This document shows, piece by piece, positions 1 to 10,245 of a stretch of DNA of 64,000 bases. The notes beneath the pieces were generated by a model that saw nothing but the letters and a program-made list of their open reading frames with translations, did no database searches and was not told where the DNA came from. The position numbers and the translations under genes were made by a program. The DNA lies in NCBI RefSeq assembly GCF_900090325.1, contig NZ_FMHW01000002.1, positions 4,403,001 through 4,467,000 on the forward strand, given 5' to 3'. The DNA comes from Micromonospora pallida (GTDB lineage Bacteria > Actinomycetota > Actinomycetes > Mycobacteriales > Micromonosporaceae). Each line of letters starts with the position of its first letter. Position 1 is the first letter of the stretch.

Positions 1-340
1 CGTCGTGCAGGAGGACGAGGTCCAGGTCGCCGTGGGGTGCGCACTGCCGCCGGCCGAGCCCGCCCACCGCGACCAGTGCCACGCCGGGGCGGTCCGGGAG
101 CAGGGTGGCGAGCCAGCTGTCGTACGCGGCGGCCCGGGTCTCGCGGGCCGCCGCCCCGATCCCGTCGACGGCGGCGCTGCCGTCGACAGGACCGCCCGGG
201 GCGGCCGGGTCGACGGGACCGCCCGGAGCGGCCGGATCGGTGGGACCGCTCCCGGAAACTCCGTCGACCCCGCCGACGGCAGGATCGACCGCACCGGGAC
301 CGGGGTCACCGGGGGCGTTCCTCACTGTCGGCGGGGTCAT
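1..340 (-). CDS. glnD: PII uridylyl/adenylyltransferase GlnD, N-terminal part (runs off window)
   Basis: Only the first 113 codons are present. Residues 85-112 carry the nucleotidyltransferase core: a GG pair at 92-93 followed by D104-L-D106, matching the G-G-x(10)-D-x-D motif of GlnD. The enzyme modifies the T-loop tyrosine of PII; in actinobacteria this is known to be adenylylation. Residues 10-60 are a Gly/Pro/Asp/Ala low-complexity leader holding two near-identical AAPGGPVD units, so the true start could lie downstream of this ATG. No clear Shine-Dalgarno precedes it. It follows glnK by 14 nt, the usual amtB-glnK-glnD order. Confidence 0.85.
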   Translation of the reverse strand, partial: MTPPTVRNAPGDPGPGAVDPAVGGVDGVSGSGPTDPAAPGGPVDPAAPGGPVDGSAAVDGIGAAARETRAAAYDSWLATLLPDRPGVALVAVGGLGRRQCAPHGDLDLVLLHD

Positions 341-354
341 GACGGGGCTGCGGA

Positions 355-2089
<1,735 letters not shown>

Positions 2090-2179
2090 GCTGGCCTCCT
2101 AAAGGTGAGGTTCCCTCCTTCACGGCTTCCGGGGCAGCGTCGCCCGTAGGCCGGATGCGGAAGAGCATTCGCCCCGGCT

Positions 2180-2228
2180 GTTTCACCTTCAGGTCCGGCC
2201 CGGTTTCCGGTCCGTCACGAGTTGTTTC
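2180..2228 (-). promoter_or_regulatory. GlnR-type operator upstream of amtB
   Basis: On the minus strand, reading toward amtB, the order is GAAAC (2228-2224), GTGAC (2218-2214), six bases, GAAAC (2207-2203), and a further GAAAC (2184-2180). The pair GTGAC-N6-GAAAC matches the gTnAC-N6-GaAAC GlnR box described in Streptomyces. The position, about 90 nt before the amtB start, fits nitrogen-limitation activation. The last half site is one base off ideal 22-bp phasing. Confidence 0.7.
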
Positions 2229-2250
2229 GGACGTGTGAAGAAGTCCGCAC

Positions 2251-3114
2251 TTACCGCAGGGCCCATTCGAGGGCGTGCCGTTCGTAGTCGAGCAGGCGCA
2301 GATCGCGCATCGGCCGCCGAAGGTGACCCTTGTGCACGATCCGGACGAACGCCGGGTCTCCGGCGGCGGCCATCCGGCGGATGCCCTCGACGTGGTCGAC
2401 GACCCGCTTGCGGATGGTGCGGATCAGCCGGTGCCGGTCCCGGGGGATCAGCCCGTACGCGTCGGCGAAGAGCCGCAGCCTGCGCGGCCGGTCCGGGCGC
2501 TTCCAGCCGAGGGTGTAGGAGTCCCGGTCGGAGAAGATCGGCACCCAGGTCCAGGCCGCGTACGCCACGTCGTAGATCCGCGCGCCGGGTGAGGCGAGGT
2601 CGAAGTCGATCAGCCCGAGCGTGCCGTCCGGCCGCCAGATGACGTTGTGCGGGGCGGCGTCGTGGTGGCAGATGACCTCGGTGTCCGGCGGCGGTGGACC
2701 GAACGAGCGCCAGACCGCCCCGGCGGGCGGGACGAACCCGTACTGGGCGTCGTGGAACATCCGCAGCATCGTCGCCACGGTGACCAGCGCCTCGTCGGTG
2801 ACCCAGTGCGGGGCGAGCGGGTACTCCCCGCACTCCCCCTCCAGGTACGACAGGACCTCCCGGTTGCGCTCGTCCATGCCGTACGCCCGGGGCGCGCCGG
2901 TGAAGCCGACGTACTCCAGGTGGCGCAACAGGGCGTGCACCGCCGGGGTCCACGGCCCGGCGTTGCGCCGGACGGTGTCGCCCACCCGGACGACGGTGCT
3001 GACGTTCCCGCCGTGCAGCGGGATCTCCTGTGCGGTCACGTACGGTCTCCCGAGGCCCGGTGCCGGTTGGTGGTACGCACGCCACCCGTCGGGGCGGCGG
3101 TCGTCGGTGGTCAC
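2251..3114 (-). CDS. Phosphotransferase-fold protein (APH/choline kinase family)
   Basis: 287 aa. The kinase-like core is clear: CHHDAAPHNVIW gives the H-x-D-x(4)-N catalytic loop (D at about residue 152), and LIDFDLASPG gives the metal-binding D-x-D. APH-fold proteins phosphorylate small hydroxylated or aminated molecules; the substrate here is unknown and resistance cannot be inferred. It uses a GTG start, the ORF ends 6 nt before the ftsY stop region, and it is probably read through from ftsY. Confidence 0.75.
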   Translation of the reverse strand: MTTDDRRPDGWRAYHQPAPGLGRPYVTAQEIPLHGGNVSTVVRVGDTVRRNAGPWTPAVHALLRHLEYVGFTGAPRAYGMDERNREVLSYLEGECGEYPLAPHWVTDEALVTVATMLRMFHDAQYGFVPPAGAVWRSFGPPPPDTEVICHHDAAPHNVIWRPDGTLGLIDFDLASPGARIYDVAYAAWTWVPIFSDRDSYTLGWKRPDRPRRLRLFADAYGLIPRDRHRLIRTIRKRVVDHVEGIRRMAAAGDPAFVRIVHKGHLRRPMRDLRLLDYERHALEWALR

Positions 3115-3120
3115 CCGAGG

Positions 3121-4305
3121 TTACGCGTCCCGGGCGAGCGGCTCGGTGCCGAGCAGCGCGTCGACGAACTGGGTCGGCTCGAAGGGGGCCAGGTCGTCCT
3201 TGCCCTCGCCCAGGCCCACCAGCTTGACCGGAATGCCGAGTTTGCGCTGGACAGCGATGACGATACCGCCCTTGGCGGTGCCGTCCAGCTTGGTGAGCGC
3301 CACGCCGGTGACGTTGACCGCCTCGGTGAAGACCCGGGCCTGCTCCAGGCCGTTCTGTCCGGTGGTCGCGTCCAGGATGAGCAGGGTCTCGTCGATCGGG
3401 CCGTGCTTCTCCACCACCCGCTTGACCTTGCCCAGCTCGTCCATCAGGCCGATCTTGTTCTGAAGTCGACCGGCGGTGTCGATCAGGACGGTGTCGACGC
3501 CGGTGGCGATGCCCCGCTTCACCGCGTCGAAGGCGACGCTGGCCGGGTCGGCCGCCTCCGGGCCGCGTACGGTTTCCGCGCCGACCCGGCCACCCCAGGT
3601 CTCGAGCTGGTCGGCGGCGGCGGCCCGGAAGGTGTCGGCCGCGCCGAGCAGGACGCTGCGCCCGTCCGCGACCAGCACCCGGGCGATCTTGCCGCAGGTG
3701 GTGGTCTTGCCGGCACCGTTGACCCCGACCACCAGCACCACCGCCGGCACGCCCTCCTTCGGGGCGGTCCGCAGCGAGCGGTCCAACGTCGGGTCGAGCG
3801 CGTTGACCAGCTCGGCGGCGAGCAGAGCACGCAGTTCGGTGGTGGAACGGGTGCCGAGCACCCGGGTGCGCTCGCGGAGCCGGTCGACGATCTCGCGGGT
3901 GGCCTCGATGCCGACGTCGGCGGTGATCAGGCTGTCCTCGATCTCCTCCCAGGCGTCCTCGTCGAGGTGGTCCCGGCTGAGCAGGCCGAGCAGTCCCTTG
4001 CCGAAGACGTTCTGTGAGCGGGACAGCCGGGACCGCAGCCGGACCAGTCGCCCGGCGGTCGGCTCGGGCACCTCCAGCGGCGGGACCTCGATGACCGGCG
4101 GGACCTCGACCACCGGCGGCTCGACCACGACCCCGGTGGGCGCCTCGGCCGGTGGGGCGACGGGCCGCTCCTCGACCCGGGTGGGTGCCTGCGCCTCCGG
4201 CTGCCGGGCTTCCGGCCGTCGGCGCAGCTTCGGCACCACCAGCCCGACGACCGACAGGAGCAGCACACCGAGCAGGACCAGTGCGACTACGAGGTAATCC
4301 GCCAT
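3121..4305 (-). CDS. ftsY: Signal recognition particle receptor FtsY
   Basis: 394 aa. An N-terminal membrane segment (residues 4-25) is followed by a Pro/Val/Glu-rich linker and the NG GTPase domain. GTPase motifs seen are GVNGAGKTTTCGKI (G1), DTAGR (G3) and TKLDGTAKGG (G4). FtsY docks SRP-ribosome complexes at the membrane. The membrane anchor is typical of actinobacterial FtsY. In mycobacteria ftsY neighbours smc; here about 6 kb of accessory genes intervene. Confidence 0.96.
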   Translation of the reverse strand: MADYLVVALVLLGVLLLSVVGLVVPKLRRRPEARQPEAQAPTRVEERPVAPPAEAPTGVVVEPPVVEVPPVIEVPPLEVPEPTAGRLVRLRSRLSRSQNVFGKGLLGLLSRDHLDEDAWEEIEDSLITADVGIEATREIVDRLRERTRVLGTRSTTELRALLAAELVNALDPTLDRSLRTAPKEGVPAVVLVVGVNGAGKTTTCGKIARVLVADGRSVLLGAADTFRAAAADQLETWGGRVGAETVRGPEAADPASVAFDAVKRGIATGVDTVLIDTAGRLQNKIGLMDELGKVKRVVEKHGPIDETLLILDATTGQNGLEQARVFTEAVNVTGVALTKLDGTAKGGIVIAVQRKLGIPVKLVGLGEGKDDLAPFEPTQFVDALLGTEPLARDA

Positions 4306-4475
4306 ACCGAAATCCTGTCAGACGCCGCCGTCGTCGGCTCGACCACCGCGCCCGATCCCCCGGCGACGGCCGGGTGGACGGCGCGTGTCCGGGGCGTGTC
4401 AGGGGCGACGGAAGGGTGGCACGGGTGCGCCGACAGGGTAGAAATGGTGAGCCCCTCTCGTCGCCGGAGGTACCC

Positions 4476-6185
4476 ATGCCCAGTCCCCGCCTGCTCATCG
4501 GACCGCTGTTGCGGCGGGTCGTCGGCACGCGGGCCACCGTCTGGGTGGAGACCAGCGACCCGGCGGTGGTCCGGGTCCGGACCGCCGACGGGGCCGAGGG
4601 CAGCGCGCCCACCTTCACCGCGTACGGCCACCACTACGCCCTGGTCGTGGTGGCGGGGCTCACCCCGGACCGCGCGTCGACGTACGAGGTGCTGATCGAC
4701 GACGAGGTGGCCTGGCCGGAGCCACGCAACCCGTACCCGCCGAGCGTGATCCGCACCCGGGCCGCCGACGACCGGGACCAGCCGGTCCGCCTGGTCTTCG
4801 GCTCGTGCCGGGAGACCACCCAGCACGCCACCGCGCGGAAGCTCCCGCCCGACGCGCTGGACGCGTACGCCCGGCGGCTGATGGCCGACCCGGACGGCCT
4901 GGACCGACCGGACCTGGTGGTGCTCCTCGGCGACCAGGTCTACGCCGACCAGACCTCGCCCACCGTGCGGCGGTTGCTGCGCCGACGTCGGCACCGGCCG
5001 GCGGGCGCGCCGACCGACCAGGTGGTCAGCTTCGACGAGTACACCAAGCTCTACCTGGAGTCGTGGCGGGACCCGGAGATCCGCTGGCTGCTCTCCACCG
5101 TGCCGACCGTGATGATCTTCGACGACCACGAGATCATCGACGACTGGAACACCTCCGCCGCCTGGCGGGCGGACATGCGCGAACAGTCCTGGTGGGCGGA
5201 GCGGATCGGCAGCGGCCTCGCCTCGTACTGGGTCTACCAGCACCTGGGCAACCTCTCCCCCGACGAGATCGCCGCCGACCCGCTCTACGCCAAGGTGACC
5301 GCCGCCGAGGACGCCACCGACGTGCTACGCGAGTTCGGCCGCCGGGTCGACACCGAGTCCGACGTGGCGCACGACACCGAACGGTGGCGCAGCGCGCAGT
5401 ACCAGTGGAGCTACGCGCTGGACCTCGGCCGGACCCGGCTGGTCATGCTGGACAACCGGTGCAGCCGGGTGCTGGAGCCGGCGCAGCGGGCGATGCTCCC
5501 GCCGGGCGAGTGGGCCTGGTTCGTCGACCAGGCGCACGGCAGCTACGACCACCTGGTGGTCGGTTCGTCGCTGCCGTGGCTGCTGCCACCGGGCATCCAC
5601 CACGCCGAGGCGTGGAACGAGAAGCTGGCCGCATCCGGCCGGCCCTGGGTGGCCCGCGCCTCGGAGAAGCTGCGCCGGGCGTTGGACCTGGAGCACTGGG
5701 CGGCTTTCCAGCGTTCCTTCGACGCGCTCGGGGCGCTGTTCGCCCGAATCGGCAGCGGGACGCCCGGCACGCCCGCCGACCGGGTCGGCGCCGGACCGGC
5801 GTACGCGCCACCGGCCTCGATCAGCGTGCTCGGCGGGGACGTGCACCACTCGTACGTGGCCCGGGCCCGCTTCGGCGACGGCATGGCGACCCCGGTGCAC
5901 CAGCTCACCTGCTCGCCGATCCACAACCAGGTGCCGGCCGGGATGCGCCCGTTGATGCGGCTCGGCTGGTCGGCGGGGCCCTCGGCGGCGGTCCGGGCAC
6001 TGGCCCGCTCGGCCGGGGTACGCCGTCCCACGGTGCGCTGGCGCAAGCTCGACGGCCCGTACTTCGGCAACGCGGTCGGCACGCTGCTGCACCGGGAGCG
6101 GCAGGCCGAGGTGACCATCGAGGGCACCACCAGCGACGGCCGGCTGCGGACGGTGGCGCACCGGCAGCTCACGACCGGTCGCTGA
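4476..6185 (+). CDS. PhoD-like metallophosphatase
   Basis: 569 aa. The ATG at 4476 is chosen because GGAGG lies at 4466-4470. An N-terminal beta-sandwich-like part (residues 1-100) is followed by metallophosphatase motifs: LVFGSCRE, LLGDQVYAD, IFDDHEIIDDWN and the C-terminal SVLGGDVHHSYVA, which supply the usual metal ligands D, D/Y, N/H and H. No twin-arginine or Sec signal is visible, so unlike classical secreted PhoD alkaline phosphatase this member looks cytoplasmic. Substrate unknown. It is divergent from ftsY across a 170-nt gap. Confidence 0.8.
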   Translation: MPSPRLLIGPLLRRVVGTRATVWVETSDPAVVRVRTADGAEGSAPTFTAYGHHYALVVVAGLTPDRASTYEVLIDDEVAWPEPRNPYPPSVIRTRAADDRDQPVRLVFGSCRETTQHATARKLPPDALDAYARRLMADPDGLDRPDLVVLLGDQVYADQTSPTVRRLLRRRRHRPAGAPTDQVVSFDEYTKLYLESWRDPEIRWLLSTVPTVMIFDDHEIIDDWNTSAAWRADMREQSWWAERIGSGLASYWVYQHLGNLSPDEIAADPLYAKVTAAEDATDVLREFGRRVDTESDVAHDTERWRSAQYQWSYALDLGRTRLVMLDNRCSRVLEPAQRAMLPPGEWAWFVDQAHGSYDHLVVGSSLPWLLPPGIHHAEAWNEKLAASGRPWVARASEKLRRALDLEHWAAFQRSFDALGALFARIGSGTPGTPADRVGAGPAYAPPASISVLGGDVHHSYVARARFGDGMATPVHQLTCSPIHNQVPAGMRPLMRLGWSAGPSAAVRALARSAGVRRPTVRWRKLDGPYFGNAVGTLLHRERQAEVTIEGTTSDGRLRTVAHRQLTTGR

Positions 6186-6209
6186 GTCCGGCCCCGTAGG
6201 CTCGGTGCC

Positions 6210-6662
6210 GTGGACGATCAGCTGCCGGAGCCGCTGCGGACGGTGGAGCACGAGTTGACCACCCTGCTGCGCCGGGGCCGGACGGTATCCTGGGGGCTGG
6301 TCAAGGAGGTGCACCCGCACCTGGAGCCGAACAGCTACAGCCTCCTGCTCTGGCTGCGGCGCAGCGGCTCGACCCGGCTGACCGACCTGTCCGCCCGGCT
6401 CGGCGTGGGCAAGGGGACGCTCAGCCGGCAGATCCGAGGGCTGGAGGCGCTCGGGCTGGTTCGCCGCGAGCCGGACCCGGTGGACCGGCGGGCCGCCCAG
6501 CTCAGCCTGACCGAGGAGGGGCAGCGCCGGTTCGACGCGGCCCGGGGGACCCGGGTCGACGAGTTGCAACGCGCGATGGAGGCGTGGCCGGCGGAGGACC
6601 TGGCGGAGTTCGCCCGGTTGCTGCGCCGCTTCAACGAGAGCTGGATCCCCGAGCGGGGCTGA
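6210..6662 (+). CDS. MarR-family transcriptional regulator
   Basis: 150 aa. The winged helix is visible as LTDLSARLGVGKGTLSRQI (recognition helix) followed by the wing DPVDRRAAQLSLTEEG with the conserved D-R-R. No Shine-Dalgarno precedes the GTG; TAGGCT ends seven bases upstream, which suggests a leaderless message. It sits just upstream of an MFS efflux gene and of a palindrome, the standard arrangement of a ligand-relieved repressor controlling a drug exporter. Confidence 0.9.
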   Translation: MDDQLPEPLRTVEHELTTLLRRGRTVSWGLVKEVHPHLEPNSYSLLLWLRRSGSTRLTDLSARLGVGKGTLSRQIRGLEALGLVRREPDPVDRRAAQLSLTEEGQRRFDAARGTRVDELQRAMEAWPAEDLAEFARLLRRFNESWIPERG

Positions 6663-6700
6663 GGCGCGCCTCACACCGGGAACAGTCGACCCTGGTCAGC

Positions 6701-6748
6701 AAGTTGTTGCTTGAGGCAACCAAAGCTTACGGTTGCTCCGAACAACTT
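6701..6748. promoter_or_regulatory. Probable MarR operator overlapping the efflux promoter
   Basis: A perfect palindrome GTTGC-TTGAG-GCAAC lies at 6706-6720. A third half site, GGTTGC (6731-6736), pairs with GCAACC at 6716-6721. Outer arms AAGTTGTT (6701-6708) and AACAACTT (6741-6748) are exact inverse complements. A candidate promoter has TGTTGC (6705-6710) and TACGGT (6728-6733) 17 bases apart, so the palindrome fills the spacer. Binding there would block transcription of the 6771 gene. Confidence 0.65.
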
Positions 6749-6770
6749 CTCGCCATCGGAGGTAGTCACG

Positions 6771-8387
6771 ATGACCCAGGCCACCGCGCCCCCTCGGACG
6801 ACCCCCGCCGAGATGACCCACCGTCAGGTCCTGGAGGCCCTCTCCGGCCTGCTCCTGGGCATGTTCGTCGCGATCCTCTCCGGGACGATCGTCTCGAACG
6901 CGCTGCCCCGGATCATCACCGACCTGGGTGGCGGCCAGTCCGCGTACACCTGGGTGGTCACCGCGACACTGCTCGCCACCACGGCAACCACCCCACTCTG
7001 GGGCAAACTGGCCGATCTGACCAGTAAGAAGACACTGGTCCAGCTCTCCCTGGGGATCTACATCGTCGGCTCGGTGCTGGCCGGGCTCTCCCAGTCCACC
7101 GCTCAGTTGATCGCCTGCCGCGTCGTGCAGGGCGTCGGGGTCGGCGGGCTCACCGCGCTTGCCCAGGTCATCATGGCGACGATGATCGCGCCCCGGGAGC
7201 GGGGCCGGTACAGCGGCTACCTCGGCGCGGTCATGGCGGCCGGCACCATCGGCGGCCCGCTGATCGGCGGCGTGATCGTGGACACCTCCTGGCTCGGCTG
7301 GCGCTGGTGCTTCTACGTCGGCGTGCCGTTCGCCCTCGCCGCCCTGGTGGTGCTCCAGAAGACCCTCCGCCTGCCGGTGATCCGCCGCCCGGCGAAGATC
7401 GACTGGTGGGGCGCCACGCTGATCACCGCCGCCGTCTCGCTGCTGCTGGTCTGGGTCTCCCTCGCCGGTAACCGGTACGACTGGATCTCCTGGCAGACCG
7501 CCGCGATGGTGGTCGGTGCGCTGCTGCTCGGCGCGCTGGCGATCCGGGTCGAGACCCGGGCGGCCGAGCCGGTCATCCCGCCGAAGCTGTTCCGCGACCG
7601 CACCATCACCCTGGCCACCGTGGCCAGCGTCGCGGTCGGCGTGGGCATGTTCGGCGCGTCGGTCTTCCTCGGCCAGTACTTCCAGATCAGCCGGGGGCAG
7701 AGCCCGACCATGTCCGGGCTGATGACCCTGCCGATGATCCTCGGCCTGCTGGTCTCCTCGACGCTCACCGGTCGGGTCATCACCAAGACCGGCCGGTGGA
7801 AGCGGTACCTGGTCACCGGCTCGGCGCTGCTCACCATCGGCTTCGCCCTGATGGGCACCCTGCGGTACGACACGAACTTCTGGGTGCTCAGCGTCTACAT
7901 GGCGCTCATCGGCACCGGTCTGGGCATGACCATGCAGAACCTGGTGCTCGCCGTGCAGAACAGCGTCGGCGCGCACGAACTGGGCGTGGCCAGCTCGGTG
8001 GTGGCCTTCTTCCGCAGCCTCGGCGGCGCGGTCGGCGTCTCCGCGCTCGGCGCGGTGCTCGGCCACCAGGTGAAGGGCTACCTCGCCGACGGCCTCACCC
8101 GGCTCGGTGTGCCGGCCACCGGCGCGGCCAGCGGCAACACGCTGCCGGACGTGCACACGCTGCCCGGTCCGCTGCGCATCGTCGTGGAGAGCGCATACGG
8201 CCACGGCGCCGGGGACATCTTCCTGGCCGCCACCCCGTTCGCCCTGATCGCGCTGATCGCGGTGAGCTTCATCAAGGAGGTCCCGCTGCGACGGCACAAC
8301 GACCCGCTGACCGACGAGGTCGAACGGGAGTCGACGGTCGCCGCCGGGGCCGGCGCGGTGGTGGTCCCCACCGGCGAGCGCAGCTGA
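6771..8387 (+). CDS. MFS multidrug efflux transporter, DHA2 (14-TM) type
   Basis: 538 aa with about 14 hydrophobic helices. The start at 6771 has GGAGG at 6759-6763. Motif A is seen as GKLADLTSKKTLVQ after helix 2, and the motif C region of helix 5 contains MAAGTIGGPLIGG, the antiporter signature. The protein begins with a short Thr/Pro-rich cytoplasmic leader. It is expected to be a proton-coupled drug exporter under the MarR protein encoded just upstream. Substrate cannot be told from sequence. Confidence 0.9.
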   Translation: MTQATAPPRTTPAEMTHRQVLEALSGLLLGMFVAILSGTIVSNALPRIITDLGGGQSAYTWVVTATLLATTATTPLWGKLADLTSKKTLVQLSLGIYIVGSVLAGLSQSTAQLIACRVVQGVGVGGLTALAQVIMATMIAPRERGRYSGYLGAVMAAGTIGGPLIGGVIVDTSWLGWRWCFYVGVPFALAALVVLQKTLRLPVIRRPAKIDWWGATLITAAVSLLLVWVSLAGNRYDWISWQTAAMVVGALLLGALAIRVETRAAEPVIPPKLFRDRTITLATVASVAVGVGMFGASVFLGQYFQISRGQSPTMSGLMTLPMILGLLVSSTLTGRVITKTGRWKRYLVTGSALLTIGFALMGTLRYDTNFWVLSVYMALIGTGLGMTMQNLVLAVQNSVGAHELGVASSVVAFFRSLGGAVGVSALGAVLGHQVKGYLADGLTRLGVPATGAASGNTLPDVHTLPGPLRIVVESAYGHGAGDIFLAATPFALIALIAVSFIKEVPLRRHNDPLTDEVERESTVAAGAGAVVVPTGERS

Positions 8388-8397
8388 GCGGGTCGCT

Positions 8398-8895
8398 GTG
8401 AGCGTCACACCCCCGCTCGACCGAGAGGAGTACGGCCCCCGGGCCCGACCGCTGCCGTTCGAACGCGGCACGGACGGGCCCCGGGTGGTCCTGACCGGCG
8501 TGGACGGCACCCGGACGTCGCTGCGGGCCGCCTCCTACGCGGCCGGGCTCGCCCGCCGGCAGGGCGCGGCGCTCGTCGTGGTCTTCGTCAGCTCCCCCGC
8601 CCTCTACACCGCGCTGGCGGACGGGGTGGTGGCCGGAGCCGTTCAACGGAACCACGACGAACTCGTCGCCGAGCTGCGCGAGGAGTGCCGACGCGGGGCC
8701 GAGGAGCTGGGCCTGCCGGTCACCTTCCTGTGCCGGCGCGGCGACGCCTACGCCGAGCTGGCCGCCGCGGCCGACGAGACCCGGGCCGACCTGGTGGTGG
8801 TCGGCTCCTCCGAGCAGGCCGGACACCGGCTGGTCGGCTCCGTCGCCACCCGCCTGGTCCGGACCGGCCGCTGGCCGGTCGTGGTCGTCCCCTGA
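8398..8895 (+). CDS. Universal stress protein (UspA) family, single domain
   Basis: 165 aa. The Rossmann-like fold is recognisable: VVLTGVDGTRTSLRAASYA at the N-terminus and ADLVVVGSSEQAGHRLVGS near the end. In ATP-binding Usps the last motif is G-x2-G-x9-G-S/T. Here the second glycine is replaced and the spacing is shortened, so nucleotide binding is uncertain. The GTG start lies 10 nt after the MFS stop without a good Shine-Dalgarno, so translation is probably coupled to the efflux gene. Confidence 0.75.
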   Translation: MSVTPPLDREEYGPRARPLPFERGTDGPRVVLTGVDGTRTSLRAASYAAGLARRQGAALVVVFVSSPALYTALADGVVAGAVQRNHDELVAELREECRRGAEELGLPVTFLCRRGDAYAELAAAADETRADLVVVGSSEQAGHRLVGSVATRLVRTGRWPVVVVP

Positions 8896-8997
8896 CCACG
8901 GGGCGGGGGCACCAGCGGGGTCCCCGGACCGCCACCGGCTCCGATCAGGCGACAAATCCGGTCGCCCGTTGTCACACCTGCCGGTCAGGATGACCGG

Positions 8998-9513
8998 ATG
9001 ACCTGGAGAGCACCGCAGACCACCCGTACCCGCGAGTCACGCCTCGGCGACGAACGCACCTCGCTGGAGAGCTGGCTCGACTACCACCGGCAGACGCTGC
9101 TGCTCAAGTGCGCCGGCCTCACCGCCGAGCAGCTCCGCACACCCGCCATCGAGCCGTCCGGGCTGACCCTGCTCGGCCTGGTCCGGCACATGGCCGAGGT
9201 GGAGGCCTGGTGGTTCCGGGAGAACGCCGCCGGGGAGCAGGTGGACTACCCGTACTTCACCGAGGCCGACCCGGACGCCGACTTCGACGTGACCGACGCC
9301 GACGCCGAGGCCGACCTGGCCGTCTTCCACCGGGAGGTGGAGCTGGCCCGGGCCGCCAGCGCCGGCCGGTCCCTCGACGACGTCTTCACCGACCGGCGCG
9401 GCGACGAACGCAACCTCCGCTGGGTGTACGTGCACATGATCGAGGAGTACGCCCGGCACAACGGGCACGCCGACCTGATCCGGGAACGAATCGACGGGGT
9501 CACCGGCGAGTGA
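8998..9513 (+). CDS. DinB/DUF664 family protein
   Basis: 171 aa four-helix-bundle protein. Metal-ligand histidines are seen in LDYHRQTLL, LVRHMAEVE and EEYARHNGHADLIRE, the three-His pattern of the DinB/YfiT fold. Some actinobacterial relatives are mycothiol-dependent transferases, which is a possible but unproven role. There is no Shine-Dalgarno; CAGGAT ends six bases before the ATG, suggesting a leaderless transcript. It converges with the HAD gene. Confidence 0.75.
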   Translation: MTWRAPQTTRTRESRLGDERTSLESWLDYHRQTLLLKCAGLTAEQLRTPAIEPSGLTLLGLVRHMAEVEAWWFRENAAGEQVDYPYFTEADPDADFDVTDADAEADLAVFHREVELARAASAGRSLDDVFTDRRGDERNLRWVYVHMIEEYARHNGHADLIRERIDGVTGE

Positions 9514-9561
9514 CCGCTGTCGGTCCGGTCGGGGCGGTCACCCGTCCCGACCTGGCCGGGG

Positions 9562-10182
9562 TCAGTACGCCAGCGCGGCCCGGACGTACCGCAACCCCTC
9601 CGGCCCGCTCCACCGGAACGCCGGCAGTCCGGCGACCCGGGCACCACTGATCATCCGGTCGTCGTCGTCCACGAAGAGCACCCGGTCCGGCGACGTACGC
9701 AACGCCTGGCAGGCTGCCTGGAAGTACTCCTTGGCCGGCTTGTGCACCCCGAGCACCGAGGAGTTGACCACGGCGTCCAGTTCGTCGGTGAGCCCCAGCG
9801 CGGCGAGGTCGGCGTCGAGCAGGTCGGTGGCGTTGGTGGCCAACCCGACCGGGAGCCCGGCGGCCCGCACCTCCCGGACCAGAGCGAGCACGTCCGGGTC
9901 CACCTCGCCCCGGTACTCCTGCCACTCGGCCACCGCCGCCCGGGCCTGATCCGGCTCTACCGACTGGCTGGCCAGGGCGTCCGCCACGCTGGCCATCCAG
10001 TCGGCGTGGCTGACCTGCCCCACCAGCACCGGCTGGAGCCGCCCCCACTGCATGGCGATGTCGCCGAGCACGCCCGGGGTCAGCCCGTACCGTTGCTCCA
10101 CCCCGGCCGCCACCGCCGGGTCCCAGCGCCGCAGGACGCCGTCGAAGTCCACCAGGAGCGCCGTCGCGCGTTCCCGAACCAC
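9562..10182 (-). CDS. HAD-superfamily hydrolase
   Basis: 206 aa. HAD motifs in order are DFDGVL near residue 12 (nucleophile Asp), ATNAT (motif II), HKPAKEYF (motif III Lys) and FVDDDDRM (motif IV acidic pair). This is a small phosphatase with a C1-type cap; substrate unknown. The GTG start has AGGGAG at the right distance, located just beyond the duplicated 3' end of smc. It probably follows smc in a transcript. Confidence 0.8.
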   Translation of the reverse strand: MVRERATALLVDFDGVLRRWDPAVAAGVEQRYGLTPGVLGDIAMQWGRLQPVLVGQVSHADWMASVADALASQSVEPDQARAAVAEWQEYRGEVDPDVLALVREVRAAGLPVGLATNATDLLDADLAALGLTDELDAVVNSSVLGVHKPAKEYFQAACQALRTSPDRVLFVDDDDRMISGARVAGLPAFRWSGPEGLRYVRAALAY

Positions 10183-10197
10183 TACTGCTTCTCCCTT

Positions 10198-10245
10198 GCT
10201 GCCGCTGAGCGGCTGATTCCCATTAGCTGCCGCTGAGCGGCTGAT
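10198..10245. repeat. Direct repeat duplicating the smc 3' end
   Basis: A 20-bp sequence (GCTGCCGCTGAGCGGCTGAT on the plus strand) occurs at 10226-10245, where it encodes the last residues of SMC, and again at 10198-10217 just past the smc stop. The offset is 28 bp. Each copy contains GCCGC-TCA-GCGGC, a tiny hairpin. Confidence 0.85.

Noticed and set aside
2251..3114. Aminoglycoside resistance gene
   Set aside because: Only the general APH fold is supported; nothing ties it to an antibiotic substrate.
2189..4618. 809-aa minus-strand open frame across the kinase-fold and ftsY genes
   Set aside because: Arg/Pro/Gly-rich out-of-frame reading of two recognised genes.
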